From Henricia sp. BOLD:AAB3569 (taxonomy: Eukaryota; Echinodermata; Asteroidea; Spinulosida; Echinasteridae): DNA of 64,000 nucleotides. The translations under genes and the position numbers were made by a program. Numbering within the stretch: the stretch's first letter is position 1; each line of letters starts with the position of its first letter. Location: NCBI GenBank assembly GCA_037783545.1, contig JBBELK010000982.1, positions 62,001 through 126,000 on the forward strand, read 5' to 3'. Below are positions 25,061 through 34,065 of this stretch, one piece after another. Under the pieces are notes generated by a model. It ran no database searches. It was given only the letters and a program-made list of their open reading frames with translations, and was not told the DNA's origin.

Positions 25061-28000
25061 AGTTTAGAAAAAACTGGGTTGAGGCTTCCTGACTGCTCTC
25101 GCGCAAACCGTGGCTGTCTGTACACACCTCTTTGGGGTACTCCTGAGTTGTGCGCATGCTCAGTCATTCGGACTGTCGTTAACGCACCGCAGTTTGGCTC
25201 GGCAATTTGGTCAAAGTGTGGTCCAAACGTCGGCAAATTTGGAGGTCGAAAAATGTTCCGACGAACTTCAAATTTTGCATGCCCTAAACTCTCTATATTG
25301 CGCACTTGTCATAAAAAATTGACATACTTTCGCCGGGAAATGGCAGAGAAATTTCAAAGTTTAGAAAAAACTGGGTTGAGGCTTCCTGACTGCTCTCGCG
25401 CAAACCGTGGCTGTCTTTACACACCTCTTTGGGGTACTCCTGAGTTGTGCGCATGCTCAGTCATTCGGACTGTCGTTAACGCACCGCAGTTTGGCTCGGC
25501 AATTTGGTCAAAGTGTGGTCCAAACGTCGGCAAATTTGGAGGTCGAAAAATGTTCCGACGAACTTCAAATTTTGCATGCCCTAAACTCTCTATATTGCGC
25601 ACTTGTCATACAAAATTGACAGACTTTCGCCGGGAAATGGCAGAGAAATTTCAAAGTTTAGAAAAAAATGGGTTGAGGCTTCCTGACTGCTCTCGCGCAA
25701 ACCGTGGCTGTCTGTACACACCTCTTTGGGGTACTCCTGAGTTGTGCGCATGCTCAGTCATTCGGACAGTCGTTAACGCACCGCAGTTTGGCTCGGCAAT
25801 TTGGTCAAAGTGTGGTCCAAACGTCGGCAAATTTGGAGGTCGAACAATGTTCCGACGAACTTCAAATTTTGCATGCCCTAAACTCTCTATATTGCGCACT
25901 TGTCATAAAAAATTGACATACTTTCGCCGGGAAATGGCAGAGAAATTTCAAAGTTTAGAAAAAACTGGGTTGAGGCTTCCTGACTGCTCTCGCGCAAACC
26001 GTGGCTGTCTTTACACACCTCTTTGGGGTACTCCTGAGTTGTGCGCATGCTCAGTCATTCGGACTGTCGTTAACGCACCGCAGTTTGGCTCGGCAATTTG
26101 GTCAAAGTGTGGTCCAAACGTCGGCAAATTTGGAGGTCGAAAAATGTTCCGACGAACTTCAAATTGTGCATGCCCTAAACTCTCTATATTGCGCACTTGT
26201 CATACAAAATTGACAGACTTTCGCCGGGAAATGGCAGAGAAATTTCAAAGTTTAGAAAAAAATGGGTTGAGGCTTCCTGACTGCTCTCGCGCAAACCGTG
26301 GCTGTCTGTACACACCTCTTTGGGGTACTCCTGAGTTGTGCGCATGCTCAGTCATTCGGACAGTCGTTAACGCACCGCAGTTTGGCTCGGCAATTTGGTC
26401 AAAGTGTGGTCCAAACGTCGGCAAATTTGGATGTCGAAAAATGTTCCGACGAACTTCAAATTTTGCATGCCCTAAACTCTCTATATTGCGCACTTGTCAT
26501 AAAAAATTGACAGACTTTCGCCGGGAAATGGCAGAGAAATTTCAAAGTTTAGAAAAAACTGGGTTGAGGCTTCCTGACTGCTCTCGCGCAAACCGTGGCT
26601 GTATGTACACACCTCTTTGGGGTACTCCTGAGTTGTGCGCATGCTCAGTCATTCGGACTGTCGTTAACGCACCGCAGTTTGGCTCGGCAATTTGGTCAAA
26701 GTGTGGTCCAAGCGTCGGCAAATTTGGAGGTCGAAAAATGTTCCGACGAACTTCAAATTTTGCATGCCCTAAACTCTCTATATTGCGCACTTGTCATAAA
26801 AAATTGACAGACTTTCGCCGGGAAATGGCAGAGAAATTTCAAAGTTTAGAAAAAACTGGGTTGAGGCTTCCTGACTGCTCTCGCGCAAACCGTGGCTGTC
26901 TGTACACACCTCTTTGGGGTACTCCTGAGTTGTGCGCATGCTCAGTCATTCGGACTGTCGTTAACGCACCGCAGTTTGGCTCGGCAATTTGGTCAAAGTG
27001 TGGTCCAAACGTCGGCAAATTTGGAGGTCGAAAAATGTTCCGACGAACTTCAAATTTTGCATGCCCTAAACTCTCTATATTGCGCACTTGTCATACAAAA
27101 TTGACAGACTTTCGCCGGGAAATGGCAGAGAAATTTCAAAGTTTAGAAAAAAATGGGTTGAGGCTTCCTGACTGCTCTCGCGCAAACCGTGGCTGTCTGT
27201 ACACACCTCTTTGGGGTACTCCTGAGTTGTGCGCATGCTCAGTCATTCGGACAGTCGTTAACGCACCGCAGTTTGGCTCGGCAATTTGGTCAAAGTATGG
27301 TCCAAACGTCGGCAAATTTGGAGGTCGAACAATGTTCCGACGAACTTCAAATTTTGCATGCCCTAAACTCTCTATATTGCGCACTTGTCATAAAAAATTG
27401 ACATACTTTCGCCGGGAAATGGCAGAGAAATTTCAAAGTTTAGAAAAAACTGGGTTGAGGCTTCCTGACTGCTCTCGCGCAAACCGTGGCTGTCTTTACA
27501 CACCTCTTTGGGGTACTCCTGAGTTGTGCGCATGCTCAGTCATTCGGACTGTCGTTAACGCACCGCAGTTTGGCTCGGCAATTTGGTCAAAGTGTGGTCC
27601 AAACGTCGGCAAATTTGGAGGTCGAAAAATGTTCCGACGAACTTCAAATTGTGCATGCCCTAAACTCTCTATATTGCGCACTTGTCATACAAAATTGACA
27701 GACTTTCGCCGGGAAATGGCAGAGAAATTTCAAAGTTTAGAAAAAAATGGGTTTAGGCTTCCTGACTGCTCTCGCGCAAACCGTGGCTGTCTGTACACAC
27801 CTCTTTGGGGTACTCCTGAGTTGTGCGCATGCTCAGTCATTCGGACAGTCGTTAACGCACCGCAGTTTGGCTCGGCAATTTGGTCAAAGTGTGGTCCAAA
27901 CGTCGGCAAATTTGGAGGTCGAAAAATGTTCCGACGAACTTCAAATTTTGCATGCCCTAAACTCTCTATATTGCGCACTTGTCATAAAAAATTGACAGAC

Positions 28001-28921
28001 TTTCGCCGGGAAATGGCAGAGAAATTTCAAAGTTTAGAAAAAACTGGGTTGAGGCTTCCTGACTGCTCTCGCGCAAACCGTGGCTGTCTGTACACACCTC
28101 TTTGGGGTACTCCTGAGTTGTGCGCATGCTCAGTCATTCGGACTGTCGTTAACGCACCGCAGTTTGGCTCGGCAATTTGGTCAAAGTGTGGTCCAAGCGT
28201 CGGCAAATTTGGAGGTCGAAAAATGTTCCGACGAACTTCAAATTTTGCATGCCCTAAACTCTCTATATTGCGCACTTGTCATAAAAAATTGACAGACTTT
28301 CGCCGGGAAATGGCAGAGAAATTTCAAAGTTTAGAAAAAACTGGGTTGAGGCTTCCTGACTGCTCTCGCGCAAACCGTGGCTGTCTGTACACACCTCTTT
28401 GGGGTACTCCTGAGTTGTGCGCATGCTCAGTCATTCGGACTGTCGTTAACGCACCGCAGTTTGGCTCGGCAATTTGGTCAAAGTGTGGTCCAAACGTCGG
28501 CAAATTTGGAGGTCGAAAAATGTTCCGACGAACTTCAAATTTTGCATGCCCTAAACTCTCTATATTGCGCACTTGTCATAAAAAATTGACAGACTTTCGC
28601 CGGGAAATGGCAGAGAAATTTCAAAGTTTAGAAAAAAATGGGTTGAGGCTTCCTGACTGCTCTCGCGCAAACCGTGGCTGTCTGTACACACCTCTTTGGG
28701 GTACTCCTGAGTTGTGCGCATGCTCAGTCATTCGGACTGTCGTTAACGCACCGCAGTTTGACTCGGCAATTTGGTCAAAGTGTGGTCCAAACGTCGGCAA
28801 ATTTGGAGGTCGAAAAATGTTCCGACGAACTTCAAATTTTGCATGCCCTAAACTCTCTATATTGCGCACTTGTCATAAACAATTGACAGACTTTCGCCGG
28901 GAAATGGCAGAGAAATTTTAA
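25061..28921 (+). repeat. B-type 13-monomer HOR (3,861 bp)
   Basis: A long unit that holds two rounds of the B dimer plus gtccaagcg monomers. It adds markers not used to its left: aaattgtgc in gacatac monomers, gtatggtcc in two ggacagtcg monomers' lineage, tttgactcgg with a cataaacaattg junction in the last monomer, and tagacaaaac just after the boundary. The same suite in nearly the same order forms the 15-monomer unit at 45,990-50,444, about 20.9 kb to the right. Confidence 0.82.
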
Positions 28922-31438
28922 AGTTTAGACAAAACTGGGTTGAGGCTTCCTGACTGCTCTCGCGCAAACCGTGGCTGTCTGTACACACCTCTTTGGGGTA
29001 CTCCTGAGTTGTGCGCATGCTCAGTCATTCGGACTGTCGTTAACGCACCGCAGTTTGGCTCGGCAATTTGGTCAAAGTGTGGTCCAAACGTCGGCAAATT
29101 TGGAGGTCGAAAAATGTTCCGACGAACTTCAAATTGTGCATGCCCTAAACTCTCTATATTGCGCACTTGTCATACAAAATTGACAGACTTTCGCCGGGAA
29201 ATGGCAGAGAAATTTCAAAGTTTAGAAAAAAATGGGTTGAGGCTTCCTGACTGCTCTCGCGCAAACCGTGGCTGTCTGTACACACCTCTTTGGGGTACTC
29301 CTGAGTTGTGCGCATGCTCAGTCATTCGGACAGTCGTTAACGCACCGCAGTTTGGCTCGGCAATTTGGTCAAAGTGTGGTCCAAACGTCGGCAAATTTGG
29401 AGGTCGAAAAATGTTCCGACGAACTTCAAATTTTGCATGCCCTAAACTCTTTATATTGCGCACTTGTCATAAAAAATTGACAGACTTTCGCCGGGAAATG
29501 GCAGAGAAATTTCAAAGTTTAGAAAAAACTGGGTTGAGGCTTCCTGACTGCTCTCGCGCAAACCGTGGCTGTCTGTACACACCTCTTTGGGGTACTCCTG
29601 AGTTGTGCGCATGCTCAGTCATTCGGACTGTCGTTAACGCACCGCAGTTTGGCTCGGCAATTTGGTCAAAGTGTGGTCCAAGCGTCGGCAAATTTGGAGG
29701 TCGAAAAATGTTCCGACGAACTTCAAATTTTGCATGCCCTAAACTCTCTATATTGCGCACTTGTCATAAAAAATTGACAGACTTTCGCCGGGAAATGGCA
29801 GAGAAATTTCAAAGTTTAGAAAAAACTGGGTTGAGGCTTCCTGACTGCTCTCGCGCAAACCGTGGCTGTCTGTACACACCTCTTTGGGGTACTCCTGAGT
29901 TGTGCGCATGCTCAGTCATTCGGACTGTCGTTAACGCACCGCAGTTTGGCTCGGCAATTTGGTCAAAGTGTGGTCCAAACGTCGGCAAATTTGGAGGTCG
30001 AAAAATGTTCCGACGAACTTCAAATTTTGCATGCCCTAAACTCTCTATATTGCGCACTTGTCATACAAAATTGACAGACTTTCGCCGGGAAATGGCAGAG
30101 AAATTTCAAAGTTTAGAAAAAAATGGGTTGAGGCTTCCTGACTGCTCTCGCGCAAACCGTGGCTGTCTGTACACACCTCTTTGGGGTACTCCTGAGTTGT
30201 GCGCATGCTCAGTCATTCGGACAGTCGTTAACGCACCGCAGTTTGGCTCGGCAATTTGGTCAAAGTATGGTCCAAACGTCGGCAAATTTGGAGGTCGAAC
30301 AATGTTCCGACGAACTTCAAATTTTGCATGCCCTAAACTCTCTATATTGCGCACTTGTCATAAAAAATTGACATACTTTCGCCGGGAAATGGCAGAGAAA
30401 TTTCAAAGTTTAGAAAAAACTGGGTTGAGGCTTCCTGACTGCTCTCGCGCTAACCGTGGCTGTCTTTACACACCTCTTTGGGGTACTCCTGAGTTGTGCG
30501 CATGCTCAGTCATTCGGACTGTCGTTAACGCACCGCAGTTTGGCTCGGCAATTTGGTCAAAGTGTGGTCCAAACGTCGGCAAATTTGGAGGTCGAAAAAT
30601 GTTCCGACGAACTTCAAATTGTGCATGCCCTAAACTCTCTATATTGCGCACTTGTCATACAAAATTGACAGACTTTCGCCGGGAAATGGCAGAGAAATTT
30701 CAAAGTTTAGAAAAAAATGGGTTGAGGCTTCCTGACTGCTCTCGCGCAAACCGTGGCTGTCTGTACACACCTCTTTGGGGTACTCCTGAGTTGTGCGCAT
30801 GCTCAGTCATTCGGACAGTCGTTAACGCACCGCAGTTTGGCTCGGCAATTTGGTCAAAGTGTGGTCCAAACGTCGGCAAATTTGGAGGTCGAAAAATGTT
30901 CCGACGAACTTCAAATTTTGCATGCCCTAAACTCTCTATATTGCGCACTTGTCATAAAAAATTGACAGACTTTCGCCGGGAAATGGCAGAGAAATTTCAA
31001 AGTTTAGAAAAAACTGGGTTGAGGCTTCCTGACTGCTCTCGCGCAAACCGTGGCTGTCTGTACACACCTCTTTGGGGTACTCCTGAGTTGTGCGCATGCT
31101 CAGTCATTCGGACTGTCGTTAACGCACCGCAGTTTGGCTCGGCAATTTGGTCAAAGTGTGGTCCAAGCGTCGGCAAATTTGGAGGTCGAAAAATGTTCCG
31201 ACGAACTTCAAATTTTGCATGCCCTAAACTCTCTATATTGCGCACTTGTCATAAAAAATTGACAGACTTTCGCCGGGAAATGGCAGAGAAATTTCAAAGT
31301 TTATAAAAAACTGGGTTGAGGCTTCCTGACTGCTCTCGCGCAAACCGTGGCTGTCTGTACACACCTCTTTGGGGTACTCCTGAGTTGTGCGCATGCTCAG
31401 TCATTCGGACTGTCGTTAACGCACCGCAGTTTGGCTCG
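28922..31438 (+). repeat. B-type HOR remainder, left of the insertion
   Basis: Eight complete monomers and a partial one continue the 13-monomer pattern: tagacaaaac and aaattgtgc; ggacagtcg; gtccaagcg; unmarked; ggacagtcg with gtatggtcc and gaacaatg; gacatac with aaattgtgc; ggacagtcg; gtccaagcg; then a monomer with tttataaaaaactggg. That last monomer is cut in its middle by the insertion. Confidence 0.85.
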
Positions 31439-31465
31439 GTCGTTAACGCACCGCAGTTTGGGGCG
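31412..31465 (+). repeat. 27-bp tandem duplication at the left edge of the insertion
   Basis: Copy 1 (31,412-31,438) is the normal satellite segment that starts gtcgttaacgcacc. Copy 2 (31,439-31,465) repeats its first 23 bases exactly and then differs in the next two, reading ggcg where the satellite reads ctcg. A further gtcggg starts at 31,466. Copy 2 is the first part of the inserted DNA, so either the duplication arose with the insertion or the inserted DNA already carried a piece of this satellite. Confidence 0.9.
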
Positions 31466-31806
31466 GTCGGGTTGGCGTACGGGTTCTTTCCTCGCTGGCC
31501 TGTGATGACCGCTTTCCAAAGGACTACCCTTGCACATAGGTAGTTTGGAGGAGTTTTTCGCGGAATCCCGTGATGTCCTGGAACGTTGCTCAATGATGGA
31601 GTGACCAGTACGTACGTCACGGGGAACGCCGATGCAATTTTGGAACACGATTGGATCCGAGTCTGCGGTCTTGATTCTTCCAGACCTGGACTGGTGACGA
31701 TTGTGGTTTTATGAGGATGTACCTGTGGTGCTTCTCGAAGGATATGACCTGATACTCGGACACGATCGACCAAGATTGGTGATGATTGTGATGGAGAATA
31801 CTCGCC
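31466..31806. other. Unrecognised single-copy part of the insertion
   Basis: About 340 bp with no satellite similarity and no convincing gene. A TACGTA palindrome lies near 31,609. From about 31,683 rightward, degenerate copies of the minisatellite core can be seen: gacctggactgg at 31,683 followed by tgacgattgtgg, tgacctgatactcgg near 31,745, and gattggtgatgattg near 31,774. Left of 31,680 I see nothing I can identify. Open frames on the minus strand are short or cross unrelated segments. Confidence 0.6.
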
Positions 31807-32085
31807 GGATAATGACCTGGATTGGCAACGACAACGAATGAGGAAATTTGGTGGATAAATGACCTGGACTGGCAACGACAACGAATGAGGAAATTTGGCA
31901 ATAACGGCGAACAATTGGTGGATAAATGACCTGGACTGGCAACGACTACGAATGAGGAAATTTGGCAATAACGGCGAACGCTTAGTGGATAAATGACCTG
32001 GACTGGCAACGACTACGAATGAGGAAATTTGGCAATAACGGCGAACGCTTAGTGGATAAATGACCTGGACTGGCAACGACAACGG
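31807..32085. repeat. 67-bp minisatellite inside the insertion
   Basis: The gtggataaatgacctgg landmark occurs at 31,851, 31,918, 31,985 and 32,052, exactly 67 bp apart. Three copies are full length. The fourth is truncated near 32,085. A shortened copy of 44 bp (31,807-31,850) lies on the left and lacks the gcaataacggcgaac half. The copies at 31,918 and 31,985 look identical and share cgactacg, whereas the outer copies read cgacaacg. Since 67 is not a multiple of three, any open frame reads successive copies in different frames, which argues against coding. Confidence 0.93.
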
Positions 32086-32129
32086 CTGAAGCACTGGTTC
32101 TATCGGTAACAACGTTGGACTGGTTAGCG

Positions 32130-32153
32130 TGTTTTATTCGGACGAATAAAACA
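32130..32153. other. Perfect 11-bp-arm hairpin with AATAAA near the right end of the insertion
   Basis: tgttttattcg at 32,130-32,140 and its exact reverse complement at 32,143-32,153 flank a two-base GA loop. The right arm contains AATAAA (32,145-32,150) on the plus strand. Tttagaaaaa follows at 32,155-32,164 and satellite resumes at once. A near-terminal hairpin is seen in Helitron/Helentron-type elements, and a polyadenylation signal with an A-run is seen in retroposed transcripts. Neither identification is secured, because no CTRR end, no long A-tail and no target duplication is visible. Confidence 0.75.
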
Positions 32154-34065
32154 TTTTAGAAAAAGGCAATTTGGTCAAAGTGTGGTCCAAACGTCGGCAA
32201 ATTTGGAGGTCGAAAAATGTTCCGACGAACTTCAAATTTTGCATGCCCTAAACTCTCTATATTGCGCACTTGTCATAAAAAATTGACAGACTTTCGCCGG
32301 GAAATGGCAGAGAAATTTCAAAGTTTAGAAAAAAATGGGTTGAGGCTTCCTGACTGCTCTCGCGCAAACCGTGGCTGTCTGTACACACCTCTTTGGGGTA
32401 CTCCTGAGTTGTGCGCATGCTCAGTCATTCGGACTGTCGTTAACGCACCGCAGTTTGACTCGGCAATTTGGTCAAAGTGTGGTCCAAACGTCGGCAAATT
32501 TGGAGGTCGAAAAATGTTCCGACGAACTTCAAATTTTGCATGCCCTAAACTCTCTATATTGCGCACTTGTCATAAACAATTGACAGACTTTCGCCGGGAA
32601 ATGGCAGAGAAATTTTAAAGTTTAGACAAAACTGGGTTGAGGCTTCCTGACTGCTCTCGCGCAAACCGTGGCTGTCTGTACACACCTCTTTGGGATACTC
32701 CTGAGTTGTGCGCATGCTCAGTCATTCGGACTGTCGTTAACGCACCGCAGTTTGGCTCGGCAATTTGGTCAAAGTGTGGTCCAAACGTCGGCAAATTTGG
32801 AGGTCGAAAAATGTTCCGACGAACTTCAAATTTTGCATGCCCTAAACTCTCTATATTGCGCACTTGTCATAAAAAATTGACAGACTTTCGCCGGGAAATG
32901 GCAGAGAAATTTCAAAGTTTAGAAAAAACTGGGTTGAGGCTTCCTGACTGCTCTCGCGCAAACCGTGGCTGTCTGTACACACCTCTTTGGGGTACTCCTG
33001 AGTTGTGCGCATGCTCAGTCATTCGGACTGTCGTTAACGCACCGCAGTTTGGCTCGGCAATTTGGTCAAAGTGTGGTCCAAGCGTCGGCAAATTTGGAGG
33101 TCGAAAAATGTTCCGACGAACTTCAAATTTTGCATGCCCTAAACTCTCTATATTGCGCACTTGTCATAAAAAATTGACAGACTTTCGCCGGGAAATGGCA
33201 GAGAAATTTCAAAGTTTATAAAAAACTGGGTTGAGGCTTCCTGACTGCTCTCGCGCAAACCGTGGCTGTCTGTACACACCTCTTTGGGGTACTCCTGAGT
33301 TGTGCGCATGCTCAGTCATTCGGACTGTCGTTAACGCACCGCAGTTTGGCTCGGCAATTTGGTCAAAGTGTGGTCCAAACGTCGGCAAATTTGGAGGTCG
33401 AAAAATGTTCCGACGAACTTCAAATTTTGCATGCCCTAAACTCTCTATATTGCGCACTTGTCATAAAAAATTGACAGACTTTCGCCGGGAAATGGCAGAG
33501 AAATTTCAAAGTTTAGAAAAAAATGGGTTGAGGCTTCCTGACTGCTCTCGCGCAAACCGTGGCTGTCTGTACACACCTCTTTGGGGTACTCCTGAGTTGT
33601 GCGCATGCTCAGTCATTCGGACTGTCGTTAACGCACCGCAGTTTGACTCGGCAATTTGGTCAAAGTGTGGTCCAAACGTCGGCAAATTTGGAGGTCGAAA
33701 AATGTTCCGACGAACTTCAAATTTTGCATGCCCTAAACTCTCTATATTGCGCACTTGTCATAAACAATTGACAGACTTTCGCCGGGAAATGGCAGAGAAA
33801 TTTTAAAGTTTAGACAAAACTGGGTTGAGGCTTCCTGACTGCTCTCGCGCAAACCGTGGCTGTCTGTACACACCTCTTTGGGATACTCCTGAGTTGTGCG
33901 CATGCTCAGTCATTCGGACTGTCGTTAACGCACCGCAGTTTGGCTCGGCAATTTGGTCAAAGTGTGGTCCAAACGTCGGCAAATTTGGAGGTCGAAAAAT
34001 GTTCCGACGAACTTCAAATTTTGCATGCCCTAAACTCTCTATATTGCGCACTTGTCATAAAAAAA

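Larger units (their letters stand above)
1..31438 (+). repeat. 297-bp satellite array, left arm (about 106 monomers)
   Basis: Head-to-tail copies of one 297-bp monomer, all in the same orientation, with no spacer. Every landmark recurs at 297 bp, or at 298 bp where one base is extra, and no shorter period occurs. Copies usually differ by a few substitutions. The first copy is cut by the window edge, so the array continues to the left. The arm covers an A-type block to about 19,675 and then a B-type block. Large uniform tandem arrays like this are characteristic of eukaryotic heterochromatin; the particular chromosomal site cannot be told from this sequence. No gene, RNA gene or other element was found inside it. 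Confidence 0.98.
31439..32165. other. 727-bp non-satellite insertion
   Basis: Satellite stops within ggctcggcaatttgg and resumes at the next base after 727 bp, with no satellite base lost. The exact ends float over a shared GG (31,438-31,439 against 32,165-32,166). No terminal inverted repeats, no target duplication longer than that GG and no coding region were found. Contents in order: a duplicated satellite scrap, about 340 bp of unrecognised DNA, a 67-bp minisatellite, a hairpin with AATAAA and a short A-run. It could be a non-autonomous transposon relic, a retroposed transcript end, or DNA captured during break repair. I cannot choose firmly between these. Confidence 0.85.
19676..34065 (+). 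repeat. B-type satellite block 1 (contains the insertion)
   Basis: This block begins with the first gacatac monomer. Two monomer classes alternate: one with gacatac and tgtctttac, ending in catacaaaattg; the other with an aaaaaaatggg run, ggacagtcg and usually gaacaatg. Unmarked monomers and monomers with gtccaagcg close the HORs. A gaaattttaaag variant recurs as a boundary mark. The insertion at 31,439-32,165 interrupts this block. Confidence 0.88.
30962..34065 (+). repeat. Four-monomer tandem duplication flanking and containing the insertion
   Basis: Copy 1 is 30,962-32,876 (1,188 bp of satellite plus the 727-bp insertion); copy 2 is 32,877-34,065 (1,189 bp). Each holds a gtccaagcg monomer; a tttataaaaa monomer; an aaaaaaatggg/tttgactcgg/cataaacaattg monomer; and a gaaattttaaag/tagacaaaac/tttgggatac monomer. 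The tttataaaaa (31,301 and 33,216) and tttgggatac (32,690 and 33,878) variants were seen only in these two copies. Older relatives of the four-mer without them lie near 28.0-29.2 kb and 49.5-50.7 kb. Confidence 0.9.

Noticed and set aside
31302-31308. TATAAAA promoter created by the tttataaaaa variant (also near 33,217)
   Set aside because: It is a single G-to-T variant in an A-rich run of the satellite, with no transcription unit or other promoter element nearby.
31294-32112. 272-codon minus-strand open frame across the insertion and part of a satellite monomer
   Set aside because: It joins unrelated segments and reads the 67-bp repeat in shifting frames, so its repeated peptides are different translations of the same DNA. 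No protein motif is visible.
31439-32165. Helitron, MITE, SINE or LTR-type element as a firm name for the insertion
   Set aside because: There are no terminal inverted repeats, no TC...CTRR ends, no Pol III boxes, no long A-tail, no terminal direct repeats and no target duplication beyond GG. It is left unnamed.
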